The notes under the pieces are model-generated. The model saw only the letters and a list, made by a program, of their open reading frames with translations. It was not told where the DNA came from and did not search any database. Shown here piece after piece: positions 24,338 through 31,349 of a DNA stretch of 37,811 nt (within the stretch, counting starts at the first letter, position 1; every line of letters begins with the position of its first letter). The stretch lies in assembly GCA_037131165.1 (NCBI GenBank), contig JBAXRO010000014.1, forward strand, positions 1 to 37,811, given 5' to 3'. The position numbers and the translations under genes are program-made. The stretch comes from WLNJ01 sp037131165. GTDB taxonomy: Bacteria; Actinomycetota; Thermoleophilia; Solirubrobacterales; Solirubrobacteraceae.

Positions 24338-25326
24338 TCCTCGCGATCGAAACGAGCTGTGACGACACCTGCGCGGCTGTCCTCGGCACCGGCGGCTTGG
24401 TGCTGTCGAGCGTCGTCAGCTCTCAGGCGGTCCATGACCTTTACGGAGGGGTGGTGCCCGAGATCGCTGCCCGCCATCACCTCGAGCTGATCGGGCCGGC
24501 GATCGACCTCGCGCTCGAGCAGGCCGGTGTCACCCTCGACTCGATCGAGCGGGTGGCGGTTACCCAAGGTCCCGGCCTGACCGGGGCCCTGTTGGTCGGG
24601 ATCGGGGTGGCAAAGGGAATCGCGATGGCCCGCTCACTGCCGCTCTGCGGCGTCGACCACCTCCATGGGCATATCGCTGCATCGTGGATCGCTGCCCCGG
24701 ATCTCGAGCCTCCGTTCGTCTGCCTGATAGCCAGCGGCGGCCATACCCTGTTGGCCGAGGTCACCGGTGAGGGAGCGGATGGATGGAGGGTCCTCGGATC
24801 GACGCTCGACGACGCCGCAGGGGAGGCTTTCGACAAGGGGGCACGCCTGCTCGATCTCGGCTACCCGGGCGGCCCCCTGATCGAAGAGCTTGCGGCAGCA
24901 GGAGACCCTGAGTGCTTCGACTTCCCCAGGGCAGCGGGGGTGCAGGGCCTCGACTTCTCGTTCGCCGGGCTGAAGACGAGCCTGATGTACCGGATTCGCG
25001 ATCTCGGTCCCTCCGCGGCCGAGCGCTCGGCTGACCTCGCTGCTTCCTATCAGGCAGCTATCGCGGGCCAGCTTGCCGAGCGGGTCGAGCGCGCACTCGA
25101 GTCGACCGGGCATGACAGGGTTGCGATCGGCGGCGGCGTTGCCGCCAACGGCGCCGTCAGGGAGGCGATATCCGCGATCGGGCCGGAACCGGTTGTCCCG
25201 GAGAGTCGATTCTGCACGGACAACGCCGCGATGATCGGCCGGGCATCGATCGGCCTGCCTGACCTCGGGCCGGCCGAGGCCCTGGCGCTCGACTCCTACG
25301 CGACCGGGGGAGGCGGGATTGGGTGA
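24334..25326 (+). CDS. tsaD: tRNA threonylcarbamoyltransferase TsaD
   Basis: Universal Kae1/Qri7/YgjD-family enzyme that transfers threonylcarbamoyl from its adenylate to A37 of tRNA. It has 330 residues, near the usual 335-345. It begins ILAIETSCDDTCAAVLG (phosphate loop 1), then DLYGGVVPEIAARHHLE and VTQGPGLTGALLVGIGVAKG. GVDHLHGHIAAS holds the two metal-binding histidines. CLIASGGHTLL, DDAAGEAFDKGARLLDLGYPG, FSFAGLKTSL, IGGGVAANGAVREA and CTDNAAMIG complete the active site. Nothing is missing. The 4-base overlaps at both ends (ATGA with rimI, GTGA with the glutaredoxin-like gene) mean translational coupling. Confidence 0.96.
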   Translation: MILAIETSCDDTCAAVLGTGGLVLSSVVSSQAVHDLYGGVVPEIAARHHLELIGPAIDLALEQAGVTLDSIERVAVTQGPGLTGALLVGIGVAKGIAMARSLPLCGVDHLHGHIAASWIAAPDLEPPFVCLIASGGHTLLAEVTGEGADGWRVLGSTLDDAAGEAFDKGARLLDLGYPGGPLIEELAAAGDPECFDFPRAAGVQGLDFSFAGLKTSLMYRIRDLGPSAAERSADLAASYQAAIAGQLAERVERALESTGHDRVAIGGGVAANGAVREAISAIGPEPVVPESRFCTDNAAMIGRASIGLPDLGPAEALALDSYATGGGGIG

Positions 25327-25610
25327 AGGATCATGCGCGGCCGCTCAAGCTCAAGTTCTACTCACGCGAGGGCTGCCACCTGTGCGATGAGGCCCGTTCG
25401 GTGATTGAGTCGCTCGACGTGGCGGTCGCGATCGAGCTCGAGGAGATCGACATCGAATCCTCCGACGAGCTGATGCTCAGCTACCTCGAGCGGATCCCGG
25501 TCGTGGAGTGGGGCGGAGAGGTCTGGTTCGAGTTCACTGTCGAGCGGGCCCGTCTGAGCGAGCTCGTCGCAGCCGCGGCTAGCATTGACGCCAGTGAGCA
25601 CGACGACTGA
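25323..25610 (+). CDS. Glutaredoxin-like protein (thioredoxin fold, CxxC)
   Basis: 95-residue thioredoxin-fold protein. LKLKFYSREGCHLCDEARSVI carries the redox motif C-H-L-C near residues 18-21, and IPVVEWGGEVWFEF provides the cis-proline. It matches the short glutaredoxin-like/DUF836 type rather than classical glutaredoxins, which usually have C-P-Y-C. It probably reduces disulfides; the partner is unknown. GTG 25323 overlaps the tsaD stop. Its own 3' end overlaps the rex start by 17 bases and contains the putative rex promoter. Placement directly before the redox repressor rex fits a role in redox balance. Confidence 0.82.
   Translation: MKDHARPLKLKFYSREGCHLCDEARSVIESLDVAVAIELEEIDIESSDELMLSYLERIPVVEWGGEVWFEFTVERARLSELVAAAASIDASEHDD
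25580..25585 (+). promoter_or_regulatory. -10 box TAGCAT, leaderless-type, for rex
   Basis: TAGCAT lies inside the glutaredoxin-like gene and 8 bases upstream of GTG 25594. It would allow rex to be made separately from the t6A operon. I found no clear Rex operator (TTGTGA-n6-TCACAA) around it. Confidence 0.45.
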
Positions 25611-26250
25611 TTCCGAGCGGCCCCAAGCCACGCAGGACCGTCTCGCCCTCGGCGTGGCGGCCCGGCTCTCGCGTTACCTGCAGGTGCTGACACAGGCACG
25701 CAAGATGGGCAAGGAGACGATCTCATCGAAGGAGCTCTCCGAGTACACGCACGTCAATCCGACTCAGATCAGGCGCGATCTCAGTGGTTTCGGCAGGTTC
25801 GGCAAGCGGGGCGTCGGCTACAGCGTCGACGGCCTCGTCGAGAAGATTCGCGAGATCCTCAGGACCTCGGGTCAGCACAACATCGCCCTGTTCGGTGCGG
25901 GAAACCTCGGTCGCGCGATCGCCTCGTCGGACATCTTCGCCGACCATGGCTTCAGGGTCGTCGCCCTGTTCGATTCGGACCCGGACAAGGTTGGTGTCCA
26001 GGTCGGTCCCCATACGGTCCGCGACGCCCGTGACCTGGAGAGCCTCGTACCGAGCGAGGAGATCGTCGTCGCTGTGATCGCCGTGCCGGCCGTCGCCGCC
26101 CAACCGCTCGCCGACCGCCTGGTCGGAGCGGGAGTCAGGATCATTTTCAACTACTCGGAGACTCTCCTGCAGGTGCCGCCCGAGGTGACGGTCCACACAT
26201 CCTCACCGGCCGTGGACCTGCTCTACGCCCTCTACTTCTACCTGACCTGA
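25594..26250 (+). CDS. rex: Redox-sensing transcriptional repressor Rex
   Basis: Dimeric repressor that leaves its operators when NADH rises relative to NAD+. It has 218 residues. The N-terminal winged helix contains RLSRYLQVLTQARKMGKETI, SSKELSEYTHVNPTQIRRDL and FGRFGKRGVGYSV, the recognition helix and wing. The Rossmann domain follows, with NIALFGAGNLGRAIA, VALFDSDPDKVG, and the C-terminal swapped helix AVDLLYALYFYLT. All are family hallmarks. The start is GTG 25594, supported by the -10 box; TTG 25585 lies three codons earlier. In Bacillus subtilis rex also lies shortly after the tsaE-tsaB-rimI-tsaD run, so this order looks old. Streptomyces instead has rex before hemA. Likely targets, such as respiratory genes, are not visible here. 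Confidence 0.95.
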   Translation: MSTTTDSERPQATQDRLALGVAARLSRYLQVLTQARKMGKETISSKELSEYTHVNPTQIRRDLSGFGRFGKRGVGYSVDGLVEKIREILRTSGQHNIALFGAGNLGRAIASSDIFADHGFRVVALFDSDPDKVGVQVGPHTVRDARDLESLVPSEEIVVAVIAVPAVAAQPLADRLVGAGVRIIFNYSETLLQVPPEVTVHTSSPAVDLLYALYFYLT

Positions 26251-26277
26251 CCGGTTCATCCGGCAGGCTGCGGCTAC

Positions 26278-27429
26278 ATGGCAGAGGGAATCGACTTCGA
26301 GTTGGCCGAAGAGGTCTTCGCCGGCTCCATCGACGGAACGGTGGGGCTCGAGGAGGAGTTCGCTCTCCTCGACCCCGAGACGCTCGAGCTGGTCCCACGG
26401 TTCGACCTGCTGCGCGACGCCGCCTCGCACGACCCTGCGCTTGACCGGTCGGTAGCCGGGGAGCTGATCCGTTCCGAGATAGAGATCCGCTCAGGTGCCG
26501 GGGCGAACCTGGCAGAGGCGCAGGCACTGCAGCGCGATCACCGCAGCCGCCTGTTCGGACTCGCCGCCGCGAACGGGACGGCACTGGGAGCCTGCGGAAC
26601 CCATCCGTGGGCCGATTACAGGGATCAGCAGATCATCGACACCGACCACTACCGCAGGGTCGAAGACGACCTGCGCTGGGTCGCTTGGCGCAACAACACC
26701 TTCTCCCTCCACGTCCATGTCGGAGTCAGGGGAGTCGAGCGGGCGGTCAGGGTCTGCGACCGTTTGCGCCCGGTCCTTCCGTGGCTGTTGGCGATTTCAG
26801 CCAGTTCACCATTCCTCGACGGACGTGACAGCGGGCTGGCCTCCGTCCGCAGCCAGATCTTCACCAAGAGCTTTCCCCGATGTGGGTTGCCCGACGCTTT
26901 CGGGTCGTGGGGCGCGTTCCGTGACTACCTTGAGCTGCTCCAAGAGGTCCGCTCGATCGTCGAGTACACGCAGGTCTGGTGGTCGGTGAGGCCGCACCTG
27001 TCGTTCGGGACGGTCGAGGTGCGGATCTGCGACTCGCAACCGACTGCTGCCGAGAGCGACGCCCTGGCGTCGCTGATCACGGCCTGCGTGCTGCAGGCGG
27101 CCCGGGACGAGGATGAGGGGCGTCCGCTCATCGACCTTCCGGCGACGTTGCTCGAGGAGAACATGTGGCGGGCGATTCGCTACGGACTCGACGGGCGACT
27201 GATCGACTTCGAGAGTCGGTCGGAGTTCGCCTCAGGCGAGTCGCTTGACCGGCTCCTCGCTTGGACGGCCCCGATACGGGCGGAGCGCGGGATCGAGCCG
27301 GCCTTCCCGGCTCGCAATGCGAGCCAACGCCAGCGCGACGCCCTCCAATCCGGGCGCACCATCCGCGAGGTCTACGCCGATCTGGTGAGGGAGACCGAAG
27401 CCACCTATGCTCCGGGGGTAGCGGCATGA
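26278..27429 (+). CDS. YbdK-type carboxylate-amine ligase (GCS2 family, glutamate-cysteine ligase-like)
   Basis: 383-residue cytoplasmic ATP-grasp-like ligase that joins a carboxylate to an amine; YbdK has weak gamma-glutamylcysteine synthetase activity. The N-terminal TVGLEEEFALLDPETLELVP (residues 21-40) holds the conserved glutamates of the active site. ELIRSEIEIRSGAGANLAEA, ACGTHPWADY, FSLHVHVGV (metal or substrate His), GLASVRSQIF, and TVEVRICDSQPTAAES are further GCS2 blocks. In actinobacteria the family also includes EgtA and other ligases, so the substrate is open. The start is ATG 26278, 27 bases after rex; no -10 box of the common type precedes it, so it is probably read from the rex transcript. 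It overlaps the next gene by 4 bases (ATGA). Confidence 0.87.
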   Translation: MAEGIDFELAEEVFAGSIDGTVGLEEEFALLDPETLELVPRFDLLRDAASHDPALDRSVAGELIRSEIEIRSGAGANLAEAQALQRDHRSRLFGLAAANGTALGACGTHPWADYRDQQIIDTDHYRRVEDDLRWVAWRNNTFSLHVHVGVRGVERAVRVCDRLRPVLPWLLAISASSPFLDGRDSGLASVRSQIFTKSFPRCGLPDAFGSWGAFRDYLELLQEVRSIVEYTQVWWSVRPHLSFGTVEVRICDSQPTAAESDALASLITACVLQAARDEDEGRPLIDLPATLLEENMWRAIRYGLDGRLIDFESRSEFASGESLDRLLAWTAPIRAERGIEPAFPARNASQRQRDALQSGRTIREVYADLVRETEATYAPGVAA

Positions 27430-27887
27430 GCGAGCAACAGCAACCGATCGAACCCAGCGGTGACCGGCCTCCGACAGAGGAGGAGCTCAGGGCCGCCCTC
27501 GAAGAGGAGATGAGGCGTGTCCACGTCGGAGATGTGATCCTCCAGACGGTCGTCACTCTCGTGCAACTCGCCGGGCGCAGGCTCGGGACGGCCCCCGGGA
27601 CCGAAGGGGAGAGGGACCTCGAACAGGCGGGGATCGCGATCGACTCTGTCCGGGGTCTCCTTCCCTCGGTCGAAGCCGTCGCTCCCAGTCAGGCCCCGGC
27701 GGTCCGTGATGCCCTTTCCCAACTTCAGGTTGCATTCGTCCAGGCCGGTGGCCAGCCCCCCGCAGGCCCGGAACCCGGTGAGGGTGGCCCGGAAGACGCT
27801 TCGCCGGAAGGCCCCGGGCCGGAGGGCCCTGGCCCCGGCGACGGGCCCGGGGACAGCAGGATCTGGGTCCCGCCCGGCGTTCGTTGA
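27426..27887 (+). CDS. DUF1844-like small protein with a Gly/Pro-rich acidic tail
   Basis: 153 residues, function unknown. The core, residues about 18-100, resembles DUF1844: RVHVGDVILQTVVTLVQLAG, ERDLEQAGIAIDSVRGLLPS and VRDALSQLQVAFVQ, largely helical. After residue 104 comes a low-complexity tail of Gly, Pro, Glu and Asp containing imperfect repeats of EGPGP, ending in RIWVPPGV. Such tails are likely disordered. ATG 27426 overlaps the preceding stop. The frame is open further upstream (27261), but only as a shadow. A short hairpin lies just after the stop. Confidence 0.72.
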   Translation: MSEQQQPIEPSGDRPPTEEELRAALEEEMRRVHVGDVILQTVVTLVQLAGRRLGTAPGTEGERDLEQAGIAIDSVRGLLPSVEAVAPSQAPAVRDALSQLQVAFVQAGGQPPAGPEPGEGGPEDASPEGPGPEGPGPGDGPGDSRIWVPPGVR

Positions 27888-27888
27888 C

Positions 27889-27905
27889 CCGGCAGGAAAC
27901 GCCGG
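27889..27905 (+). terminator. Short hairpin after the DUF1844-like gene, possible weak terminator
   Basis: CCGGC pairs with GCCGG around a 7-base loop, directly after the TGA. There is no T-tract, so if it stops transcription it does so weakly or with help from Rho. Confidence 0.3.
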
Positions 27906-27914
27906 TCCGACCCA

Positions 27915-27928
27915 GTAAGTAGGCTTAC
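27915..27928 (+). promoter_or_regulatory. Promoter -10 (TAGGCT) within an inverted repeat, upstream of hppA
   Basis: GTAAG and CTTAC form a 5+5 inverted repeat with TAGG between, and the -10-like TAGGCT (27920-27925) overlaps it. Transcription from here would give a leader of about 80 bases before the hppA start, unlike the leaderless genes around it. The repeat could be an operator; no known regulator fits. Confidence 0.3.
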
Positions 27929-28014
27929 GCGGCCTCGCCGTCGGATCGCATTCCGCTATCCGGCGCGCCGCGAGGAAGAAAACAACCGTCCCGAGAAACA
28001 TCCCGGAGGCCCCC

Positions 28015-30081
28015 TTGACTCAGCTCCTCAATGATCATGGCGTTCTGATTGCCCTGATCTGCTCGGCTTGTGCCGTGCTCTATGGCGTTCTGACAGCACG
28101 TTCGCTGCTTGCGCTCTCTCCCGGCAACGACCGGATGCGCGAGATTTCGACCGCGATCCAGGAAGGTGCCCGCGCCTACCTGAACCGCCAGTACGCCTTG
28201 ATCGCGGCAGTCGGCGTCGTCCTGTTCGTCGCTCTGATCTTCATCCAGGACATGTACGTCGCAGTCGGATTCCTGATTGGTGGTGTCAGCTCAGCTGCCG
28301 CCGGCTACATCGGCATGAGCGTCTCGGTTCGCGCCAACGCCCGGGTTGCAGAGGCGGCCCGCGGTGGCATCAGCCCCGCGCTCAGCGCGGCATTCAGGGG
28401 TGGCGCCGTCACCGGTATGCTGGTTGTTGGGCTCGCCCTGATCGGCGTTGCCGCCTACTACGGGATCCTCACATCCTGGTTCGACCAGAGCCCCAAGGAG
28501 GCTGTCGACGCCCTGATCGGCCTCGGCTTCGGTGGATCGCTGATCTCCGTCTTTGCCCGTCTCGGCGGCGGCATCTTCACCAAGGCAGCCGACGTCGGAG
28601 CTGACATCGTCGGCAAGATCGAGGCCGGCATCCCCGAGGACGACCCTCGAAACCCGGCAGTTATTGCCGACAACGTCGGCGACAACGTCGGCGACTGCGC
28701 AGGCATGGCAGCCGACCTCTTCGAGACCTACGCCGTCACAGCGGTTGCGGTCATGCTGCTCGGCGTCCTGATCTTCCCGACCGCATCCGAGACCGTGGCG
28801 CTCTACCCGCTCGTCCTCGGTGGCGTGTCGATCATCGCCTCGATCATCGGCACGTTCGCAGTGAAGTCGAAGGCCGGCAACGTCGAGCGCGCTCTGTACC
28901 AGGGCCTGATCGTCTCCGGCCTGCTCGCAGCGGCAGCGTTCTACCCGGTCACGAATTGGATGTTCGACGGAGCCGTTCTCGGCAAGGGCGCCAACGCCCC
29001 GACCGTAATGGACCTCTACCTCTGCTCGCTGATCGGCATCGGGGTCACAGCATTGCTGTTCGTGATCACCGACTACTACACCTCGACCCGCTTCTCGCCG
29101 GTGAAGAAGACGGCTGAGGCATCGCAGACCGGCCATGCCACGAACATCATCCAGGGGCTCGCACAGGGCTACCAGGCGACCGCTCTCCCGGCGATCGTCA
29201 TCGCTCTCGGCATCTTCGGGTCGTGGAAGATCGCCGGTGGCGGCGCGGACGGCATTTACGGAATCGGTGTCGCCGTCATGGCCCAGCTCTCGCTGACCGG
29301 CCTGATCGTCGCGCTCGACGCATTCGGCCCGATCACCGACAACGCCGGTGGCATCGCCGAAATGGCCGAGATGCCCGAGGAGGTCCGCAATGTGACCGAT
29401 CCGCTCGACGCAGTCGGAAACACGACGAAGGCCGTCACGAAGGGTTACGCCATCGGCTCGGCAGCACTCGCAGCCCTCGTGCTGTTCGCAGCATTCGAGC
29501 GTGAACTGCTCGCCGAGGACCTGCGCGTCGACTTCTCGATCGGTAACCCGGAGGTCCTGATCGGCCTGTTGATCGGTGGTTTGATGGTCAACCTGTTCGC
29601 CGCCCTCTCGATGGAGGCCGTCGGCCGCGCCGCCGGTTCGGTCGTCGAGGAAGTGCGTCGACAGTTCCGCGAGAAGCCTGGAATCATGGATGGCAGCGAG
29701 CGGCCTGACTACGCAGCCTGCGTGACCCTCGTGACAAAGGCAGCGCAGCGCGAGATGGTGATCCCGTCGCTGATCCCGATCGTCGTCACTGCTGTCGTCG
29801 CCCTTGTCAGCGTCCAGGCCCTCGGCGGCCTGCTGATGGGTGTCATCGTCGTCGGCGTCTTCGTCGCGATCTCGATGACCGCAGGCGGTGGCGCTTGGGA
29901 CAACGCCAAGAAGCTGATCGAGGACGGTGCCTTCGGTGGCAAGGGCTCCGAGGCGCACGCCGCCTCGATCACCGGTGACACCGTAGGCGACCCCTACAAG
30001 GACACCGCTGGACCTGCGATCAACCCGATGATCAAGGTCGCGAACATCGTCGCGATCCTCCTGATCCCGATCATCACCTGA
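28015..30081 (+). CDS. hppA: Membrane proton-pumping pyrophosphatase, K+-independent type
   Basis: Hydrolyses pyrophosphate and pumps protons across the cytoplasmic membrane. It has 688 residues and about 16 hydrophobic segments. The substrate site is visible as GGGIFTKAADVGADIVGKIE, GIPEDDPRNPAVIADNVGDN and VGDCAGMAADLFETY (about residues 180-240), and later ITDNAGGIAEMAEMPEEVR and GDTVGDPYKDTAGPAINP near the C-terminus. At residue 472 the motif reads GNTTKA. Lys here, instead of Ala, marks the K+-independent class in established work on this family. The start is TTG 28015, with a clear GGAGG 5 bases upstream; this is the strongest ribosome site in the window. A strong terminator follows. 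Codon use is strict, fitting high expression. Confidence 0.95.
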   Translation: MTQLLNDHGVLIALICSACAVLYGVLTARSLLALSPGNDRMREISTAIQEGARAYLNRQYALIAAVGVVLFVALIFIQDMYVAVGFLIGGVSSAAAGYIGMSVSVRANARVAEAARGGISPALSAAFRGGAVTGMLVVGLALIGVAAYYGILTSWFDQSPKEAVDALIGLGFGGSLISVFARLGGGIFTKAADVGADIVGKIEAGIPEDDPRNPAVIADNVGDNVGDCAGMAADLFETYAVTAVAVMLLGVLIFPTASETVALYPLVLGGVSIIASIIGTFAVKSKAGNVERALYQGLIVSGLLAAAAFYPVTNWMFDGAVLGKGANAPTVMDLYLCSLIGIGVTALLFVITDYYTSTRFSPVKKTAEASQTGHATNIIQGLAQGYQATALPAIVIALGIFGSWKIAGGGADGIYGIGVAVMAQLSLTGLIVALDAFGPITDNAGGIAEMAEMPEEVRNVTDPLDAVGNTTKAVTKGYAIGSAALAALVLFAAFERELLAEDLRVDFSIGNPEVLIGLLIGGLMVNLFAALSMEAVGRAAGSVVEEVRRQFREKPGIMDGSERPDYAACVTLVTKAAQREMVIPSLIPIVVTAVVALVSVQALGGLLMGVIVVGVFVAISMTAGGGAWDNAKKLIEDGAFGGKGSEAHAASITGDTVGDPYKDTAGPAINPMIKVANIVAILLIPIIT

Positions 30082-30095
30082 TCCAAGTGTTTCGA

Positions 30096-30134
30096 GGGCC
30101 CGTTCGGAGCTTCGGCTCCGGGCGGGCCCTTTTT
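30096..30134 (+). terminator. Strong intrinsic terminator after hppA
   Basis: A 15-base-pair stem (GGGCCCGTTCGGAGC with GCTCCGGGCGGGCCC, two G-T pairs) closed by a TTCG tetraloop and followed by TTTTT. It lies 14 bases after the hppA stop. The opposite strand lacks a good T-tract, so it serves mainly the + strand. Confidence 0.92.
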
Positions 30135-30175
30135 CGTGGGCTGATGGGTCCGGGTCGCCCCGGCGATTAGCCGGC

Positions 30176-31267
30176 TCAGGCCTCAACGAGGCCGGCAGCG
30201 GCGCAGCCGTCCGCCAGTGCCTGGAGCCCGTACGCCTCGACCGGGCCGATCGCGCCGAGCTCCTTCGGCGACTCGCCTGAGAGCTTGAGCCCGGCCCACG
30301 CCAGGAACGACGCGGTCAGCTCGTACGCGTTCGGCCCGCGAAGCTCGACGTGCGAAAGGACCTTGCCATCGGCTCCGATCGCCTCGGCAACGGCGAGCGA
30401 TCCCGTCCTTGCGCGTTCGCTCTCGGTCGGCCCGCCGGTCGAACCGGGGACAAGCTTTGAGGCGGCAGCGGTCAGTCCCTTCCTGACCCCGGGTAGGCGG
30501 GCGATCTGCCCGACCGCGATCGAGCCGTAGCGCGCCGGCGCGGTCTTTGAGCCGAACCAGCCGAGATAGGCTCCGACGTCCTTGATGCCCGGGTCGAGCC
30601 GAGGGATCGCGAAGTGTTCGGAGGCCCCGATCGAGAGGCCGGTCCGCTGGCCTGAGGTCGTCCGGAAGTTTCGCTCGGAGCCGGCGCCGTATGTGACCGA
30701 GATGGATCCGTCGCGCCACTCGAAGCCGGGTGACAGGAGTGCTCCGACCAGAGAAGCCTGGGTGCCGCCGCTCGCGCCGAAGCCGCCGGTCGTGAAATAG
30801 CCGACGTCCACGCGCACCGGCTCCCCTTCGGCCCTGTCGAGCGCGAGGCCGGCCGCGAGGTTGCCAGGCACATAGTCGTATCCGAAGGCCGTGAGCGCGG
30901 CGATGCCCGCCGCCTTGATGTTCGAGTCGTCCTCGAACACCCTTCGGATCCAAACGGGCTCGCCAGTCGAGTCGACGTAATGGGCTCCGGCTGACATCGC
31001 AGCCCGGAGGGCGGGCTCGCCGAGTCGCACGAATGGGCCGACAGTCGTGACGAGGGCATCCCCCTCCGAGAGGACTGCGGCCACCGAGGTCGGGTCGGTC
31101 ACGTCGGCCACAGCGGTTTCAAGGCCGCCGAGCTCTTCCGCCAACGCCCCAACGCGATCATGGCTTCTGGCAACGAGGACCGGCTCGGCGCCCTGGGAGA
31201 CGAGCTCGCGCGCAGTGAGTTCGCCGGTGTACCCGGTCGCTCCGAAGAGAATCACCCTTCCTGCCAT
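30176..31267 (-). CDS. Saccharopine dehydrogenase-like NAD(P)-binding protein
   Basis: 363-residue Rossmann-fold oxidoreductase of the saccharopine dehydrogenase / trans-acting enoyl reductase group. RVILFGATGYTGELTARELV is the dinucleotide-binding G-x-x-G-x-x-G loop at the N-terminus; PVLVARSHDRVGAL and DALVTTVGPFVRLGEPALRA follow. AGAHYVDSTGEPVWIR and FGYDYVPGNLAAGLA are further family blocks. Related actinobacterial proteins are often annotated as enoyl reductases or as membrane-lipid enzymes; the substrate here is unknown. The start is ATG 31267, with TACGCT 7 bases upstream. It stands alone, read divergently from the permease operon with 82 bases between starts, and ends 42 bases beyond the hppA terminator. 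Confidence 0.83.
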   Translation of the reverse strand: MAGRVILFGATGYTGELTARELVSQGAEPVLVARSHDRVGALAEELGGLETAVADVTDPTSVAAVLSEGDALVTTVGPFVRLGEPALRAAMSAGAHYVDSTGEPVWIRRVFEDDSNIKAAGIAALTAFGYDYVPGNLAAGLALDRAEGEPVRVDVGYFTTGGFGASGGTQASLVGALLSPGFEWRDGSISVTYGAGSERNFRTTSGQRTGLSIGASEHFAIPRLDPGIKDVGAYLGWFGSKTAPARYGSIAVGQIARLPGVRKGLTAAASKLVPGSTGGPTESERARTGSLAVAEAIGADGKVLSHVELRGPNAYELTASFLAWAGLKLSGESPKELGAIGPVEAYGLQALADGCAAAGLVEA

Positions 31268-31274
31268 CCAGGCA

Positions 31275-31280
31275 AGCGTA
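31275..31280 (-). promoter_or_regulatory. -10 box TACGCT, leaderless-type, for the saccharopine dehydrogenase-like gene
   Basis: TACGCT on the minus strand is 7 bases from ATG 31267. The divergent permease box lies at 31336. Confidence 0.5.
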
Positions 31281-31335
31281 GTGGCGCGCGGCTACGGGCG
31301 CATCTGCCGGGCCGGTGGGCGGGCCCCTCGGTGCG

Positions 31336-31341
31336 TAGGAT
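31336..31341 (+). promoter_or_regulatory. -10 box TAGGAT, leaderless-type, for the first APC permease
   Basis: TAGGAT is 8 bases upstream of ATG 31350. It sets this start; the open frame reaches back to 31047 through the divergent gene. Confidence 0.5.
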
Positions 31342-31349
31342 CAACGGCG

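Noticed and set aside
25300..26280. Rex operator near rex
   Set aside because: I looked for TTGTGA-n6-TCACAA around rex and its neighbours and saw no convincing match on either strand.
28291..30186. 631-codon minus-strand frame over hppA
   Set aside because: It is antisense to a fully conserved pyrophosphatase; its Asp/Arg/Gln-rich sequence mirrors hppA codons.
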